A stretch of DNA of 64,000 bases from Lonicera japonica (taxonomy: Eukaryota; Streptophyta; Magnoliopsida; Dipsacales; Caprifoliaceae). The position numbers and the translations under genes are program-made. How positions within the stretch are numbered: the first letter of the stretch is position 1; each line of letters begins with the position of its first letter. This document shows positions 1 through 11,984 of this stretch, one piece after another. Below the pieces are notes generated by a model. The model was given only the letters and a program-made list of their open reading frames with translations, ran no database searches and had not been told where the DNA came from. The stretch spans positions 30,973,234-31,037,233 of the forward strand of contig CM038471.1 of the NCBI GenBank assembly GCA_021464415.1, written 5' to 3'.

Positions 1-1013
1 TTCTCTTTCATCACATGCTGGGATAGATAAAAGACGCATAAAACAGTTGTACTAAATATTTTATCCTACACGATATAATTATGTGACACCAACTTACGAG
101 AACCACTTTTTGGCAACCTAGTGATGCGATAGCCGATAGGGTGAGAGAGAGAGAGAGAGAGAGAGGCCAGTTTTGACTTTTGACAAAACTAACCAAGCCC
201 ATTTGAAAAGGTAACTCTACTGCTTCAGCAAAATGACTACTGCAAAAGCAAGGTACTATCATGAGAGCATAATGTACAAGCGTACCATGCTGCGGTTGCT
301 TTAGCAGAAGCCAAGTTGGGAGTAGCATTTTCCTTTATCTACATATGCAAGTTGGGAGTAGCATTCTTTTGGCAGCCACATCGCGCCTAACCGAGATTCC
401 CCACTTAAAGGCAGCGCGAATCTTACACCACCTAGCTTTAGGGCTTCCACTCCCCGACAAACGTAAACCAATGTTTGAGGGGAAAATATCAGCTGATTGA
501 TAGTTTCGACCAAAAGAAAACCTATTCCCTTGCCATATTGATGTTTCGGCCAGATAACTGTCATTTACGGCAGGATTTCCACTCACTACGACTGATTCGA
601 GGGATCCAATTGGAGCCGAACTATACCCTCCTCCAGCATAGGTATCGTAGCAAAAATCCCTCACAATGAAACTGTTCCTTAAAGTTGGAGAAAATGCTTG
701 CATAGAGTGAGAATTTTGTGCCATAGAAAGACCTAATGGAGCGCTGTCATCGATTTCATAGGTATATGGTGGTGAAGTTGCCATATGGTTTGAACCCATC
801 TGCATTTGCACTTGATCTGCACAAAATATGGGTTTAGTAACTTGCGCACATACAACATAATCAATTGTCAAGAATAAAACTTATTCAGTATGGTGATAAA
901 CGGTCAATTGGTCATTGATTATGTCCAAAAAAAGAAAAGAGCTTCTTAATTTGAGATGTCCAATAAAGAATGTGAGACTCAGCATTTGAGAAGCGATCCT
1001 CCATACATAAACT

Positions 1014-1154
1014 GGGCCCTGTTTGGTTCAAGGGTGAAACGCATTTTTTAACTGGGTGAAACTTAATCATTGTTCAAAATTTTCCACTTGTGCAAGTTGA
1101 AAATTACATTGCTTTCACCTAAGTAGAAGTGATTTTATTTTGAACCAAACAGGG
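1014..1154. mobile_element. Tourist-like MITE in CBP60 intron 7 (copy 1)
   Basis: Ends GGGCCCTGTTTGGTTC and GAACCAAACAGGG form terminal inverted repeats, flanked by ACT on both sides. The termini resemble PIF/Harbinger (Tourist) MITEs. The equivalent lies at 24595-24735, so insertion came before the gene duplication. Confidence 0.65.
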
Positions 1155-3722
1155 ACTAATGGTAAAGAATACACATAAACCGGCCCCTATCCCCCAACGC
1201 AGTTAGGTGGAAATATGTCGGAGACAACCGTTGTAACGATCACGTGATGCAACATACTGAACAAACCGTATGATAACGAAATCAAATGTCCATATTACAT
1301 TAATGGTTATTTTGTAAATATCTAGTCCCCTCAAATGAAGGGGAATCCTAGCCCTTGCTTCAAAAATTCGACGAGCGACGTAAATCCTTTATGCAGCCAC
1401 ATCATCTTTTTGACTGTTGTAACAAATATTTACTCAATCCAACTCACCACGCTCAGAAAAGGGGAAGGAAAAAGAAACTAGATAGCAAATGTACCTTGTT
1501 GTTCAGTGGGGAGGTTAAAATTCAGCAGATCTAAAGGAGTACTGCTAAAAGGGTTGGCTTGCATGCTCGGCAATACTGGAGGGGTAACTACTGAAGGCTC
1601 GTCGAAAGGTACAATTTCTTTCAAATTTTTGTAAGCCTTCCGCTTCAAATCATCCACCAAATGCTGTCAACCAAACAGGGAGACTTCATGAGTTTTAATA
1701 CAAGGGACATTTCCGTGTGGTAAAATCAAAACTAACATCCATTTAATTGAGAAACTCGTCGAGCAAATTTTGCATATATATATATATAGTAGATCTTTAT
1801 TTAATTATGGATATATTGGAACAATTTTGTGGGGAAAAAACAAGGAAATCAAAGTAAATTTGAGGATAGAAATACAAACCATCTGAAAAACGTTGAGTTC
1901 ATCGAGACACAAGTAATTTTGACCATCAAAGACTGCTCCCAAAACCTTGTAGACGGAATTGAACACGAGCGAGACCGTTTCTCCATTGGGACAGTACAGG
2001 TACAACTTATCATCCAACACACACGCACTAGCATGATCGATGATACTCTCCCATGTTTTGTTTGAGATCCCACCACCAAGTATCTGTAGTTCAATGATAA
2101 AGGATTAAACAGTCTCGTTCAAAATTTTTTTGCCTAGCTAATTATAAGTTCTGTTTAAAGTGAAAATATAGAATAATTTTCTTACGTTGCGTAGTTTGGA
2201 AGGATCACTGTGGTACAACTTAAGGACCTCCTCTACATTTGATATTCCCTTCTCTGCCAACCTTTGGTGGAATTTACCGTCTTTTGCTATCCTTTCCAAG
2301 CGCCATACTTCATCATGAGATGACGGAGGGTGGTGCTTCTTGTACGCTGAACAAAAAAAAATTTCTTAATTAGTTTTAGAAATATTGAGGTTGCAATTAC
2401 ACTTTTTACAGTTTCATAATAAGATTGTGTCTTGGTTCAGAGCAGATGATACACGAATGTAATGTGTGATTGATTGATATACAAAGAAAGGAATTAAGTT
2501 CCTAGGAATTGTGATAAGTAACGATTTTTCCATGGAAGATGGAAACTTGGGGGAGGGGGATTTTAAAGGAAAAAATTAAGCTAAAATAAGTTTTACCATA
2601 TATATTGACTTCTTTCAATATATAAGGAGTTGATGCTTTTATCGCATATAGAGAAAGATTGATTCGAAAAGAAAGAAACTTACACTCTCCACGATGATCT
2701 TTCACTACGAAAGCTTCACTCCTAGCTTCTCTAATTCTTAAATCTGTTCTTTGCACTTTTGCTCCCAGCCTAAATTTCCGACTTCTGGTCCAGCTCGAAT
2801 TATCCGTAAAGCTTAGATCACCAAAATAACCAACTCCGTTTCTCAAGGTAATTACCATCTCCCCTGTCACCAATGGCCTTTTGCCTTCTCTTTCACGTAC
2901 AGTTTTGGAATTAAATTCCTGCTCGGTCCAATCTTCTCGATCATCAGCACCAAAATCACCATCAAGGGCCACGATCTCTATTTTGATCGAGGATAATGGT
3001 CCAGATGTTATTATGTTTTTCGAACTAGCATCAATTAGAACTATTTTTGATAGATTCGCTTTCCTCGGATTCTATCCTGCTGCCAGTGAAGAAGGTAGAG
3101 GGTAGCCTACTGTGGAATTCCAACTGCCATGCCGTTTCTCCAGATGCCTCGATTTGGTTAAGTGAGGATCTAAAATGAAGATGATATCAAATTTATACTA
3201 TTAGCAATAGATATTTCAAGATAAAATTGAAAAGAATACACTGCAACGAGCTACAAACTTAAGTGCCCTTTTTGTTTGTGTCTTTGTTCTTTCAAGCCCA
3301 GGAATTCTAACCAGTAAATTCACATATAAAGTCTCGTAATTCATATCAATAGTTTAAATCATAGGATGTCAACATTTCTACTAAATATCAAACTAAACAT
3401 GTGAAATTACCAATCCTGGATTCCAATAAAGCACAAAAATTCATACCAAACGATGCACTCATTGAGATGGGGAAGAAATAATTTTCGTATACACGAGAAG
3501 TCAAATGGGGATCGGAAGATACTTTTTACCATTTTATTTTGTGTGAAACGTATTAAATTCTGAATCAAAGGGACTCTTAATGTTCAAGCTCAAAGTTAAA
3601 AAACCAAAAATAAAAATAAACTCACAGTACGATTTTCAGAAGGAAATATAGCAAAACCAATAAATAGTAGCAAGGAATTACCTTTGACATGAATGACGAA
3701 GGGGCTGAATTGCCTGTTCCAC

Positions 3723-3980
3723 CTGATCTCGAATCTATCACAGAGACGAGGAATAATGAATACAAAGTACAAGTGATTTAAAGTCGGCATTGGTCACTCC
3801 AATCCCATATTTAAAATCAGATTTCATTCAACCATAAACCATACATCAAGAGTGATCTCGAATCTATCACAGAGACGAGGAATAATGAATACAAAGTAAA
3901 AGTGATTTAAAGTCGGGATCGGTCACTCCAATCACATATTGAAAACCAGATTTCATTCAACCATAAACCATACGTCAAGA
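3723..3980. repeat. 129-bp tandem duplication at exon 3 of CBP60 copy 1
   Basis: Two nearly identical units, 3723-3851 and 3852-3980. Copy 2 has only one. The unit contains the exon 3 acceptor and its first coding bases, so the gene carries a decoy acceptor in intron 2. Confidence 0.85.
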
Positions 3981-4729
3981 GTCAAACAACCCTGGTTTTT
4001 CCTTTCTTCTTTTACTTGTTCTTAATTTCAAACTTCTATAATAAACATCTACAATTCGGGCACGTGCAAAATGAAATGAATTTTGCAGTTAAAGAACATT
4101 CCATTAACGAAGTTGCATGACCTTTAAACAATTGAAAGCATTTACCAGAACTAAATCATTAAATTTGAACATCATAACAACTGTAAGAAGCAAGCTGTTG
4201 GAAAACAACTAATTAGCATCAAAATCTAGCGGGATCTACACATACCGCTAACAAACCAAGCTAGAAAAAAATGTGGGTTTCATTTCAGAGTTATCAAAAT
4301 ATTACAGATTGGTAAAAGTATGCATACTATTATTAGCATGGTACAAATAAATTCTATTTGTTTTCACTTTTGCATAAATGGTACATGACAATGAAATGAA
4401 ATGACACAAAAAAGGGGCGGGGTAGGAGAAATTTTCTTACCACTCTTCGCAAAAAGGGTTCCAACCTCGACGCCAATTCCTGCAGTGAAATTCGATTCAT
4501 CACATCTCCAAGAACACTGCTGAGACATCAAGGAACTACATCAGCAAACAAAAGAAATAGTGCCCAAAAAGTAAAAATTGATGATTGTCCCAAATTAAGA
4601 GTAGCTATCTGGCCACATTAATCAATACCAAAACTAAATTCAACTCTTTAAAGATTCAATATACTGATTTTAAGACAAAATAACTTCTAAATTGGGACAG
4701 GCGGAGCGATATTTATCCTAAAAAAAACG

Positions 4730-4880
4730 CTAAACACACAAAAATACTCTACAAAAAGTTGCTACACAAATACACTTGGCACTAATGCGTTGATTTAGGA
4801 CTCACCACTAACTACGTCATTTTAAACAAGACAGTGCCTATTAATCAACTTTTTGTAGAATATTTTGTGTGTTCAACATT
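4730..4880. mobile_element. Small MITE-like inverted repeat in CBP60 intron 1
   Basis: AAACACACAAAAATACTCTA at the left is mirrored at the right by AGAATATTTTGTGTGTT, giving arms of about 30 bases. The same structure sits at about 28168-28325 in copy 2, so it predates the duplication. Family not recognised. Confidence 0.5.
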
Positions 4881-5107
4881 TCTCTCATCCAAAAATGGAC
4901 TACCCACTTGGAAGTAGCAAGGCGGCGTCTCGATTCGCGGCACGAATCGTCACTACCATCTCCAGACCCCTCAGCAAAACTTCTTTTCAGTACCATCAAA
5001 GTGCAAGTAAGAGAACACAGACTAACAAGCTAAACAAGAAACAAATAAATTCCCCAATAATTTAGAAAAAAAACCCACTTCACCTAAAAACTGCCAAGTT
5101 CCCCCAG

Positions 5108-5116
5108 TTTTATATA
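5108..5116 (-). promoter_or_regulatory. Candidate TATA box of CBP60 copy 1
   Basis: TATATAAAA on the minus strand, about 110 bases upstream of the inferred ATG at 4996. Copy 2 has TATAAAAG at the matching place. Position and conservation support it; there is no transcript evidence. Confidence 0.4.
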
Positions 5117-5478
5117 GAAAACTAAAAACAGACACATCGAAGGGAAAGTATAGAGAAGCTTCAATAAGACACAAACCAACGCGTAATTTCAGAAAAGTCA
5201 GAGCATATTTATTATTATTGTTCTTGATCAGGAAAGCAACAAGAGCATACATAGAACTCAACTACAAATCACATCCATATATGTGGATGTGGATGTTTGT
5301 CTAAAAAAGTGAATATTCAATTTGTCAAGTCGTTAGATTTAATAATTAAATAATATTGAGTTAAGGATAAAGATCTGATTTTTGAGGTTGTGGAAACTAA
5401 ATTCTAACCAACAGAACAACCGCGTGAAGATTCAAAGGTAAGGAAAGAGACAAATTTGTATGTACCAGCCGACCGGCA

Positions 5479-7332
5479 CAGTGTGTAATATGTAATGTCG
5501 GAACATGATTAAAAGTCGCTGTTTTGAAGGTCAATTCGGTCTCTTAATTTTCAACTTAAATATTAGTATTGATTTTAATTTTGATGATACAAATCGGTTC
5601 ATTATTTAAGAGGTTTAAAAAATTATAAAAAATAAATTATAAAAAATTTATTAAATATGAGATTAATAAAATAAATTAATTAGATAAGAATAATAATATT
5701 ATTTAGTACAAATTACATGGCTTACATTAAAATACTATCATTTGTCGCATTTAGTAATATAATATTACATTATAATTTAATAAATATATAAAAATACAAT
5801 TTTATAAAGTACAAATATCTTGGATATAAGTTCTGTTAGGCTAATAATAATGATATGAATTATAATTATCATCATTACTCAAGAACTCCAGCGATGAAGA
5901 ATGATGATATAAAGGAGGTTGTGAATAGGCACTTGTGGGGTAAGGATGAGAGGGATGGCTAGATGATTCATAATCAGAAAAAATTAGTTGACCATAGTGA
6001 TGATAGTACTTAAATTCCTGATAATAGCTGCTACTTGAAGATCCATCATAAGACGTTCTACAATCACTTCTATAATAACTACTGGAAGTAACAACACTAT
6101 TATTTGATTAAGCAAAGATTAACAAATTACTTTGAAACAATTGAACAAATCAACAATTTTTTTTTCAATAGTTGCCTATTTAATTAAGGATTAACAAATT
6201 ACTTTGGAACAAATTAACAATTTTTTTTTCCAATAGTTGCCAATTTACACTCCAAGTCTCCAAAGTCCAACAAGCAGTAACTCTTTTTTTTTTTTTTAAC
6301 TTTAGTCACTTTATTTAATTATGTCACTTTAATCACCTTTTTTTGTGCAATATAGAGTAAAATATTATAGACTCGGTGTGATTTGGTAAAATATTGGTGA
6401 TATTTTGAAATACCGTGAATTTAATCATATCGAATTCATAATAGCGGTTCGGCACCCCTATTCTAACTCGGTATCGGCCGATAGTTTGAACCATGTGTCG
6501 TAATGACATTTGGTTCTGTAATAAGTAAATGGGCATTTTAGATGACAATTTATGAGTTTAAATATCGCATTAAGTAATATTTTATAGTAATTTTAATGTA
6601 AAATGAGTGTTTTAGTAATTTTTTTTATATATATATTAAAACTCTATACTCATATTTAATATATAATATAAATAATAAAACTTTGTTCTCGTATTTAATT
6701 TATATATATATATCTATATGTTAGTAGTGAGATTATAAGTACTTTCTACCATAGGTCATGGTAGGCATTTTTCTAAATTAACATATTTTTGGATTATGAA
6801 TCAGTGATTTACCATTTTAATTATGTTTACATGATGTTAAAAAAGACCAACTCTTCAATTTAAGAATTTTTTTCAAAATTGAAACTATTTATTTTAAACT
6901 TTTAAGTAATAAAGAGTATTCATTGTGGTGTGTGTATGCATACCATAATAAATTATACCGCACCATTATTTACCACAAATTAGTAAAAATATCAAGTGTT
7001 TAATGTATTAATCAAAGTATATATAGTTAATATAACAATATTTGATGGATCAAGTCCCTAAATACAACAAAAATGTACAAATTTAGAGTAGTACCCACTA
7101 CAGCCTTTGGCAAAAAAGTACCTACCATTTCGCTACTATTTATATTTATATTATATATAAAAGTACGAATAACCTTAATTGTTTTTCTTTTCTTTTTTTA
7201 TAGACAAATATACCCTTTCATTCCACTCAAAATAAAATTAAAATCTTCTACCTAACATGAAATTCACAATGGTACTACACAATAAAATTAAAATAAATTT
7301 ATACTACTCCAAATAAAATTCACGATGGTATA
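5479..7332. other. AT-rich intergenic stretch
   Basis: Low-complexity AT-rich DNA with no convincing gene. It holds an imperfect 70-bp tandem repeat (about 6108-6240), a segment near 6560-6720 related to sequence at 22882-23070 and 28935-29120, and a possible hAT end (CACCCCTA) near 6461. A Tyr/Ser-rich open frame is listed separately. Confidence 0.5.
5842..6105 (-). pseudogene. Tyr/Ser-rich open frame, possible exon relic
   Basis: About 87 sense codons on the minus strand without a stop, ending TAG. The composition is strongly non-random, rich in Tyr, Ser and His with motifs such as SSSSSYYQEF and SHPSHPYPTS. There is no ATG; a stop lies just upstream, so it would have to be a 3' exon. Such tails occur in some plant hAT-transposase-related proteins, but I cannot show a link. 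It could also be chance in an AT-rich region. Confidence 0.25.
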
Positions 7333-7881
7333 TGTGGGTGGTAAAAATCTGACCAAGCCCAACAAAACGAGCTGGACCAAAATTAAGGGTTTGGTAACTA
7401 GATGTCACAAATGGAATGAACTTGAACAGTAAAATTGCATTAAATAGAGACGGGATTTGTTTGTGGGGTAGGTTCCTCCGGTGGCTGTTATTCCTAATCC
7501 AGATGTACGCCATCCCTGGTATGCGTATGAGTATTCTTCACTTGGCTTTAATGGCCTTTTTGAAAATAACTACAGTAATGAGGGTTTTCTCTTAGAGAGA
7601 GCATGCATGGGAATGTGTGTAGGGTAATAAAAATAAGAATCACCGTACTATGGGTTTTCCCCTATTTATCCTTCAGTTCGGCTACTACGTTTTTTTAGTC
7701 TGACCACTGATGAACGACTCACAATATCGTGATCCGATAAACTTAACGATGATGATTGATGATTGATCGGCCAAAGGACAACTCTCTTAGTCTCATGGCC
7801 CTTATTTGCAGACTAACTTGTCAACCAGGTATCAAGCTTAGGCTTCGTCTAAAGGCTCATGTCCAAAATTCAACTTCCACA
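7333..7881 (-). repeat. 3' LTR of the gypsy element
   Basis: Matches 19116-19651, sharing for instance TTTGTGGGGTAGGTTCCTCC. It has an insertion of about 78 bases near 7369-7447 and lacks about 140 bases present in the other LTR. Confidence 0.85.
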
Positions 7882-8520
7882 ATTGGCCCCCAAGCATCTG
7901 AACTCGGTCTGCAAGTCGGATTTAGATGCTTGGCCTTGAAATGATTTTATATTCGGCTAGCTTGTTTGGCTCCTACTTCTTGTCGGTTCTTATCCGATAA
8001 TATTCTGAATCCAAACAAGAGCGTCTAACTTTTATGGGAAATTTTGTGGTTCACAGCTGTAATTGTTTGCCAGGTTAGCTATTAACGATCTAGTTGGTTG
8101 GTCGTACGTTTGAAAAATAGACGGGATGTCCTAATGAGACCCACGCATTAAATGTTTTTCCATCATTTATTGCCAGTTTCCAAGGAGATAGGTAGTTTAG
8201 AAGAGAGGAAATGCAGATAGCTATATAGGTTCGTCAAAAACCCTCAATTCCCACTTTTATGCCTGTCAAACTCTCACAAATTCTCTATCTCATAGCCGAA
8301 AAACTCTTAAAACCTACCGGAATCTATTATTTTCCCCAAAAATCGTCGTTCTTCAATGATGTTGCAATGTCGTATTCTTCTTAATTATAAGAGATTTTGT
8401 TGCCAAATAAGTTTTTAGAATTTACTATTCTTTAGATTTTCTCATTTTTTTTCTGGGTTCGTTCATCAGAAAATTTCTCTGTTTACATAGACGATTATCT
8501 CTTCATATTTTTCTAGAAAA

Positions 8521-10690
8521 TGGGTAGATTTTCTTTCATCAACAATGTACAAAATTCAGAATTTACCAAAACTTATATCATAAAGGGAGTTAATTGGATA
8601 TCGTAAGGCAATGGTGAAAATCCTTTTGCCGAAGAATATAAACATGCCCCTAACAAGTATCTTGTCTATATATCCATGTTTAGGGAGTGTTGGCTTCGAT
8701 TACTGCAAGGTCCTCTTACGGTAGATTTCCTCAAGTATTGCAAATTGACCTTAGGGCAACTTTCTCCTAACGCCATTATGATTATCCCTGGAATGGAGAG
8801 GCTTAATGAGATCCACGATAACTAATTGGGTTTGAACGAACTTAAGTTTTATTATAGTCTTAATAAAAAGGAATATGGTTACAATTTGAAAGCCAGACAC
8901 GATGCCTCTTGTCTTATTTTGGCCTTGACTAATTCTCATAAAGGAACTGACCTGGACGTCGTTATCCTGATCATAGAGATTGTCCCCAACCCCATATATA
9001 AACCAATTCCTCGGCAAACCTTTAGCCCTAGTGTGTTATCTGAAATGTTGCTTGTTTTGTTCTTTCAAAACTTACCTGTGTAGTTCTAACTTCCTTTGTT
9101 CTTGCAGGGGAATTCGATACCTTTGATCGGCCTTCGTTGTGTGCTGTTTACATCAATCAAATAAATACCGTTGCTAGTCACGCGGCGGTATTGTCCCAAC
9201 TAGCCAATCCAATCATCCTAGAATGGTGAACAAACTCATAGGATACGCTAGCACTCAGACTTCGTTTTCCAAGAGAGGGAAAAATAACATCTGGATTAGG
9301 CCAGAACTGATTTTTTGGCAAAAGGAGGCATTATTCCAAAAGTAATTATTCCAAAAGTACAAGGTTGATCAGCAGCGTACGAACCATAAGAAGAAACGGT
9401 CCCGATTTACAATCTGCACTTTTAGCAAGACGTGACCCTGGCATTCGAACAAATTACTTGGACTTCCCCTGGTTCCAACTCAATAAGGACGAAAATAGTA
9501 ACTTTAAAGTAAGGGAGAGGTTGGCCATTAGCAAGGCGAAGGATACCAAGTAGCCTTATTCCCCATTTTTGAATAAGAACAGTCCCGTAAAGTATCTTAG
9601 TTTCAATGCTATATTGAAGGGTGAAACTCATCAACTTCCTTCCAAGAGTAAGTCTAGAGCCAAAGCCAAATCCAAGAAAGAGATCGAGCCCAATCCTAGT
9701 CGATCTCCATCAAATTCCTCCCTTCGATTAATTGATTAGCTGACTGAGTCCAAAAAAGATTAATGTTCGACATCTGGTCGGCCCGAGTCAAGTGATAGAG
9801 CGGCCGACAGTGACTTGGATAGAATGTCGATCAACCAGTTCCATGCTGTCCTTTTTAAGAACATAGCCTAAGCTTAAGGTGGTGAGCCGATCCGAGAAGG
9901 TTAAAAAAGAGAGGGCTCGCAAGTAAGAGGCTTCATGCTGCTCCATATTTGAGGAAATATGCTACTTCAAAGTCTACTCCTTCCTACCAGGAAGCTGGAA
10001 AATTTAAGGTCAATTCCTCGGGGTCCCATGGAAAGGCTCAATCTCCTTTGCTAGAGCTAGTTAGTGTTGAGAAAGCTCATTCTCTCATTCCCTCCAATCA
10101 GAAGAAAGAGGCTTTTGAGGCCTTAATTGGGGAAGCCGAAGTTTGCGTGCCGTCCTACTTTCACGATGGGCGGCCTGGACCATAAAGGATTTAGTCATTG
10201 GCTTTGCATTTCTGGCTTATACTTCCCGCTGATTAGGATAAAGTGAAGATCTTTCCGAGGAAAGCCTGTGGAGGTGTGCTTTTCATAGTTTTATTAAGGT
10301 AAGGACAAGAGTTTTACTTCTTTAAAAGTTGTTCTTTCCTCTTGTTTTGATTCAACTTTTGTATCATACAATCTGCCATTTACTTCCACGAATTGGAAGA
10401 GAAAAGGCTCAACCATTTTGAAAGGTCCGATATAGGGTTGACGCGAAGCAACACTGATAAGTTCAAACAAGACGGCCTTTAAATGAAAAAAGAAAGAGAT
10501 GAGGCCTGATAAGATGTTCGCTTGTTTCAGGGTCCCGTGGACCAAGGAAAAAGATGAACTTTAAGCCAAGTTAGAGAAGATGGAGGCCGATTATGCTGCT
10601 AAGAGATATGCTTGGGCTGTCGCCGAAAATAAAGTTACTGATGATGAGCAAAAATTGAAGAAGCTCAACTATCGATACTGCTAAAGCGGC
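8521..10690 (+). pseudogene. Antisense ORF of the gypsy element (putative gypsy-type transposon domain)
   Basis: Runs opposite to gag-pol between the integrase and the 3' LTR. One frame from the ATG at 8521 reads MGRFSFINNV, then PLTVDFLKYCKLTLGQLSPN and LKFYYSLNKKEYGYN, crossed by stops near 8605 and 8823. The middle part resembles the plant 'putative gypsy type transposon' domain (Pfam Transposase_28 family). An intron-like acceptor (CTTGCAG) occurs at about 9107. Later frames (9365-9553, 9600-9740, 9949-10185) are Lys/Ser-rich. The end (about 10553-10690) is coiled-coil-like (AKLEKMEADYAAKRYAW). Extra antisense ORFs are known in Tat-lineage elements such as Grande; their role is unknown. 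This copy is broken. Confidence 0.6.
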
Positions 10691-11297
10691 CTCCTTCACT
10701 GATCCCAATGTCCTATAGTTTTCTTTTGATGTAATTTTTGTTATTCGGGCCATAGAGTTTTAATTTTGTAAATCTTGAATGGTAATGTACTTATGTTTCT
10801 AATTTCAATACAACATATCTTTTAATCGATGAAACTTTTATTTTCGTTTGTTATCTCTGTGTACGCTAGATCTTTCAGAGGTTCCACACTTAGGATTTTT
10901 AATTGATCCAATATCATATCTGTTAATCGGCACCCCAAGTATGAGTCTTACCATTCGTGCGTAAAATGAATTCATAATAACGTTTGTCGATCAATATCTT
11001 AATCGACATGTCTGACTAGTAATCATGCAAGGTTCAGTGTACCCAACGCAAGAGCCATTGTATTCCACGTGGCATACTCTAATTGGACGACGCTTCGTCT
11101 TGTAACTACTGTCATAATGGTGTGACGATTCTCAAAAAGTATGTTGGCATTTCATATAAGGAGGTAACTTCTCCGCATTAATGATGCTTTATCATTAATG
11201 ACCAAGGGACTTGAGTCCCCTATATGAGCCACACTTCACTTTGTCACTTTTTCATCTTTAGAACTTGAACTTTAACCAGAACTCGCAACTCTTCACC

Positions 11298-11417
11298 ATG
11301 TCAGACAATAATCAGACCGAGTTTGTTGCAACCTCTCCCTTCATTGACCGGGGGAGGTTGATTAAGAGATTAGTTAGGCTGGAAGAATTCATTCCCAGCT
11401 TGACACGAAAATTTTGA
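11298..11417 (+). other. Small plus-strand ORF in the gypsy 3' region
   Basis: 39 codons, starting MSDNNQTEFVATSPFIDRGR. Upstream lies CCTATATGAGCC (about 11219-11230), which could be a TATA element. It has the same orientation as the antisense ORF. Function unknown; it could be the 5' exon of another antisense transcript or chance. Confidence 0.3.
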
Positions 11418-11984
11418 TATATAAAGAGGAAGTTCAGTCGCCTGAGAAGGCAGTATTACCATTTGAAGGAAAAATAGGCCGCCATAGTGGAAGAAAGGGA
11501 TAGGCTTAATGATGGGGAGTAAATTCTCTCTTTCCGTGATCTTCTTGTTCCTCCCCTGACCCCATTGCTTTTTCTCCACCCTCTTCTTTTTTTTTTTTTA
11601 AAAAAAAATATTCATTATCTCAACCTTCTCTTCCCTTTCCATTTTTTTCCCAGCCACTGGCTTTAAAGGCTTCTTAAGCTGTCTGGCATCATTATTTTTT
11701 TATTTTTCAGCAGTAATTTTTCATTGTAATTGAGCAAAGAATCACCTCTAATGCACGTGTTTCTGAATTAATGAAGAACATTTTATTTCTGCAATTGCTT
11801 ATTTGCCTTCATTTATAGATCTTTTTATTGCTAGTAGTACAAGTAACACCAAACTTTCCAAGAATTTTAGTTAATAATGAACTTGCAAGCTCGACAACAC
11901 ACTAAATGTAAAAAATTGACTAATGATATTGCCACCGTAAGATCCCATATAACCCAGTAAAGTTATACTAGGCCAACTCTCATC

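Larger units (their letters stand above)
335..4996 (-). pseudogene. CBP60 calmodulin-binding protein, copy 1 (frameshifted)
   Basis: Plant-specific CBP60 family: DNA-binding transcription regulators, some of which bind calmodulin and act in salicylate immunity. Coding exons I infer on the minus strand: 4908-4996, 4441-4516, 3682-3734, 2684-3169, 2186-2346, 1880-2083, 1495-1663 and 335-816, all with GT/AG borders and matching phases. The N-terminus starts MVLKRSFAEG, followed by the family motif SLQELASRLEPFLRRV. The CBP60 domain covers exons 3-6, and the tail holds the calmodulin-binding-type segment ARWCKIRAAFKW. Exon 4 has one extra base in the T-run at 3044-3048 compared with copy 2 (486 versus 485 nt). 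This shifts the frame and meets a stop soon after ESIK. Without the extra base it would encode about 572 residues. A C-terminal calmodulin site points to the CBP60a-f type rather than CBP60g or SARD1. It is either a young pseudogene or a homopolymer sequencing error. Confidence 0.85.
1..5478. repeat. Segmental duplication, CBP60 block copy 1
   Basis: Collinear with 23594-28930 through exons, introns and flanks, including the GA microsatellite near 145-165. Similarity stops near ACCGGC at 5478. The left edge lies outside the window. Confidence 0.95.

Noticed and set aside
145..165. GA-rich repeat as a CRISPR-like or regulatory array
   Set aside because: A simple microsatellite also present in copy 2 near 23726-23742. 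No CRISPR arrays, rRNA or tRNA genes were recognised in the window.
2881..3105. Plus-strand ORFs opposite CBP60 exon 4 (also at 26475-26771)
   Set aside because: Shadow frames of the real minus-strand exon.
4895..5065. Plus-strand ORF resembling a mitochondrial-type N-terminus
   Set aside because: It is the antisense of CBP60 exon 1. The minus strand gives a conserved start and matching splice phases in both copies.
6333..6548. Minus-strand 71-codon ORF
   Set aside because: It overlaps CGGTATCGGCCGATA-type repeats common in hAT-derived sequence; no protein features.
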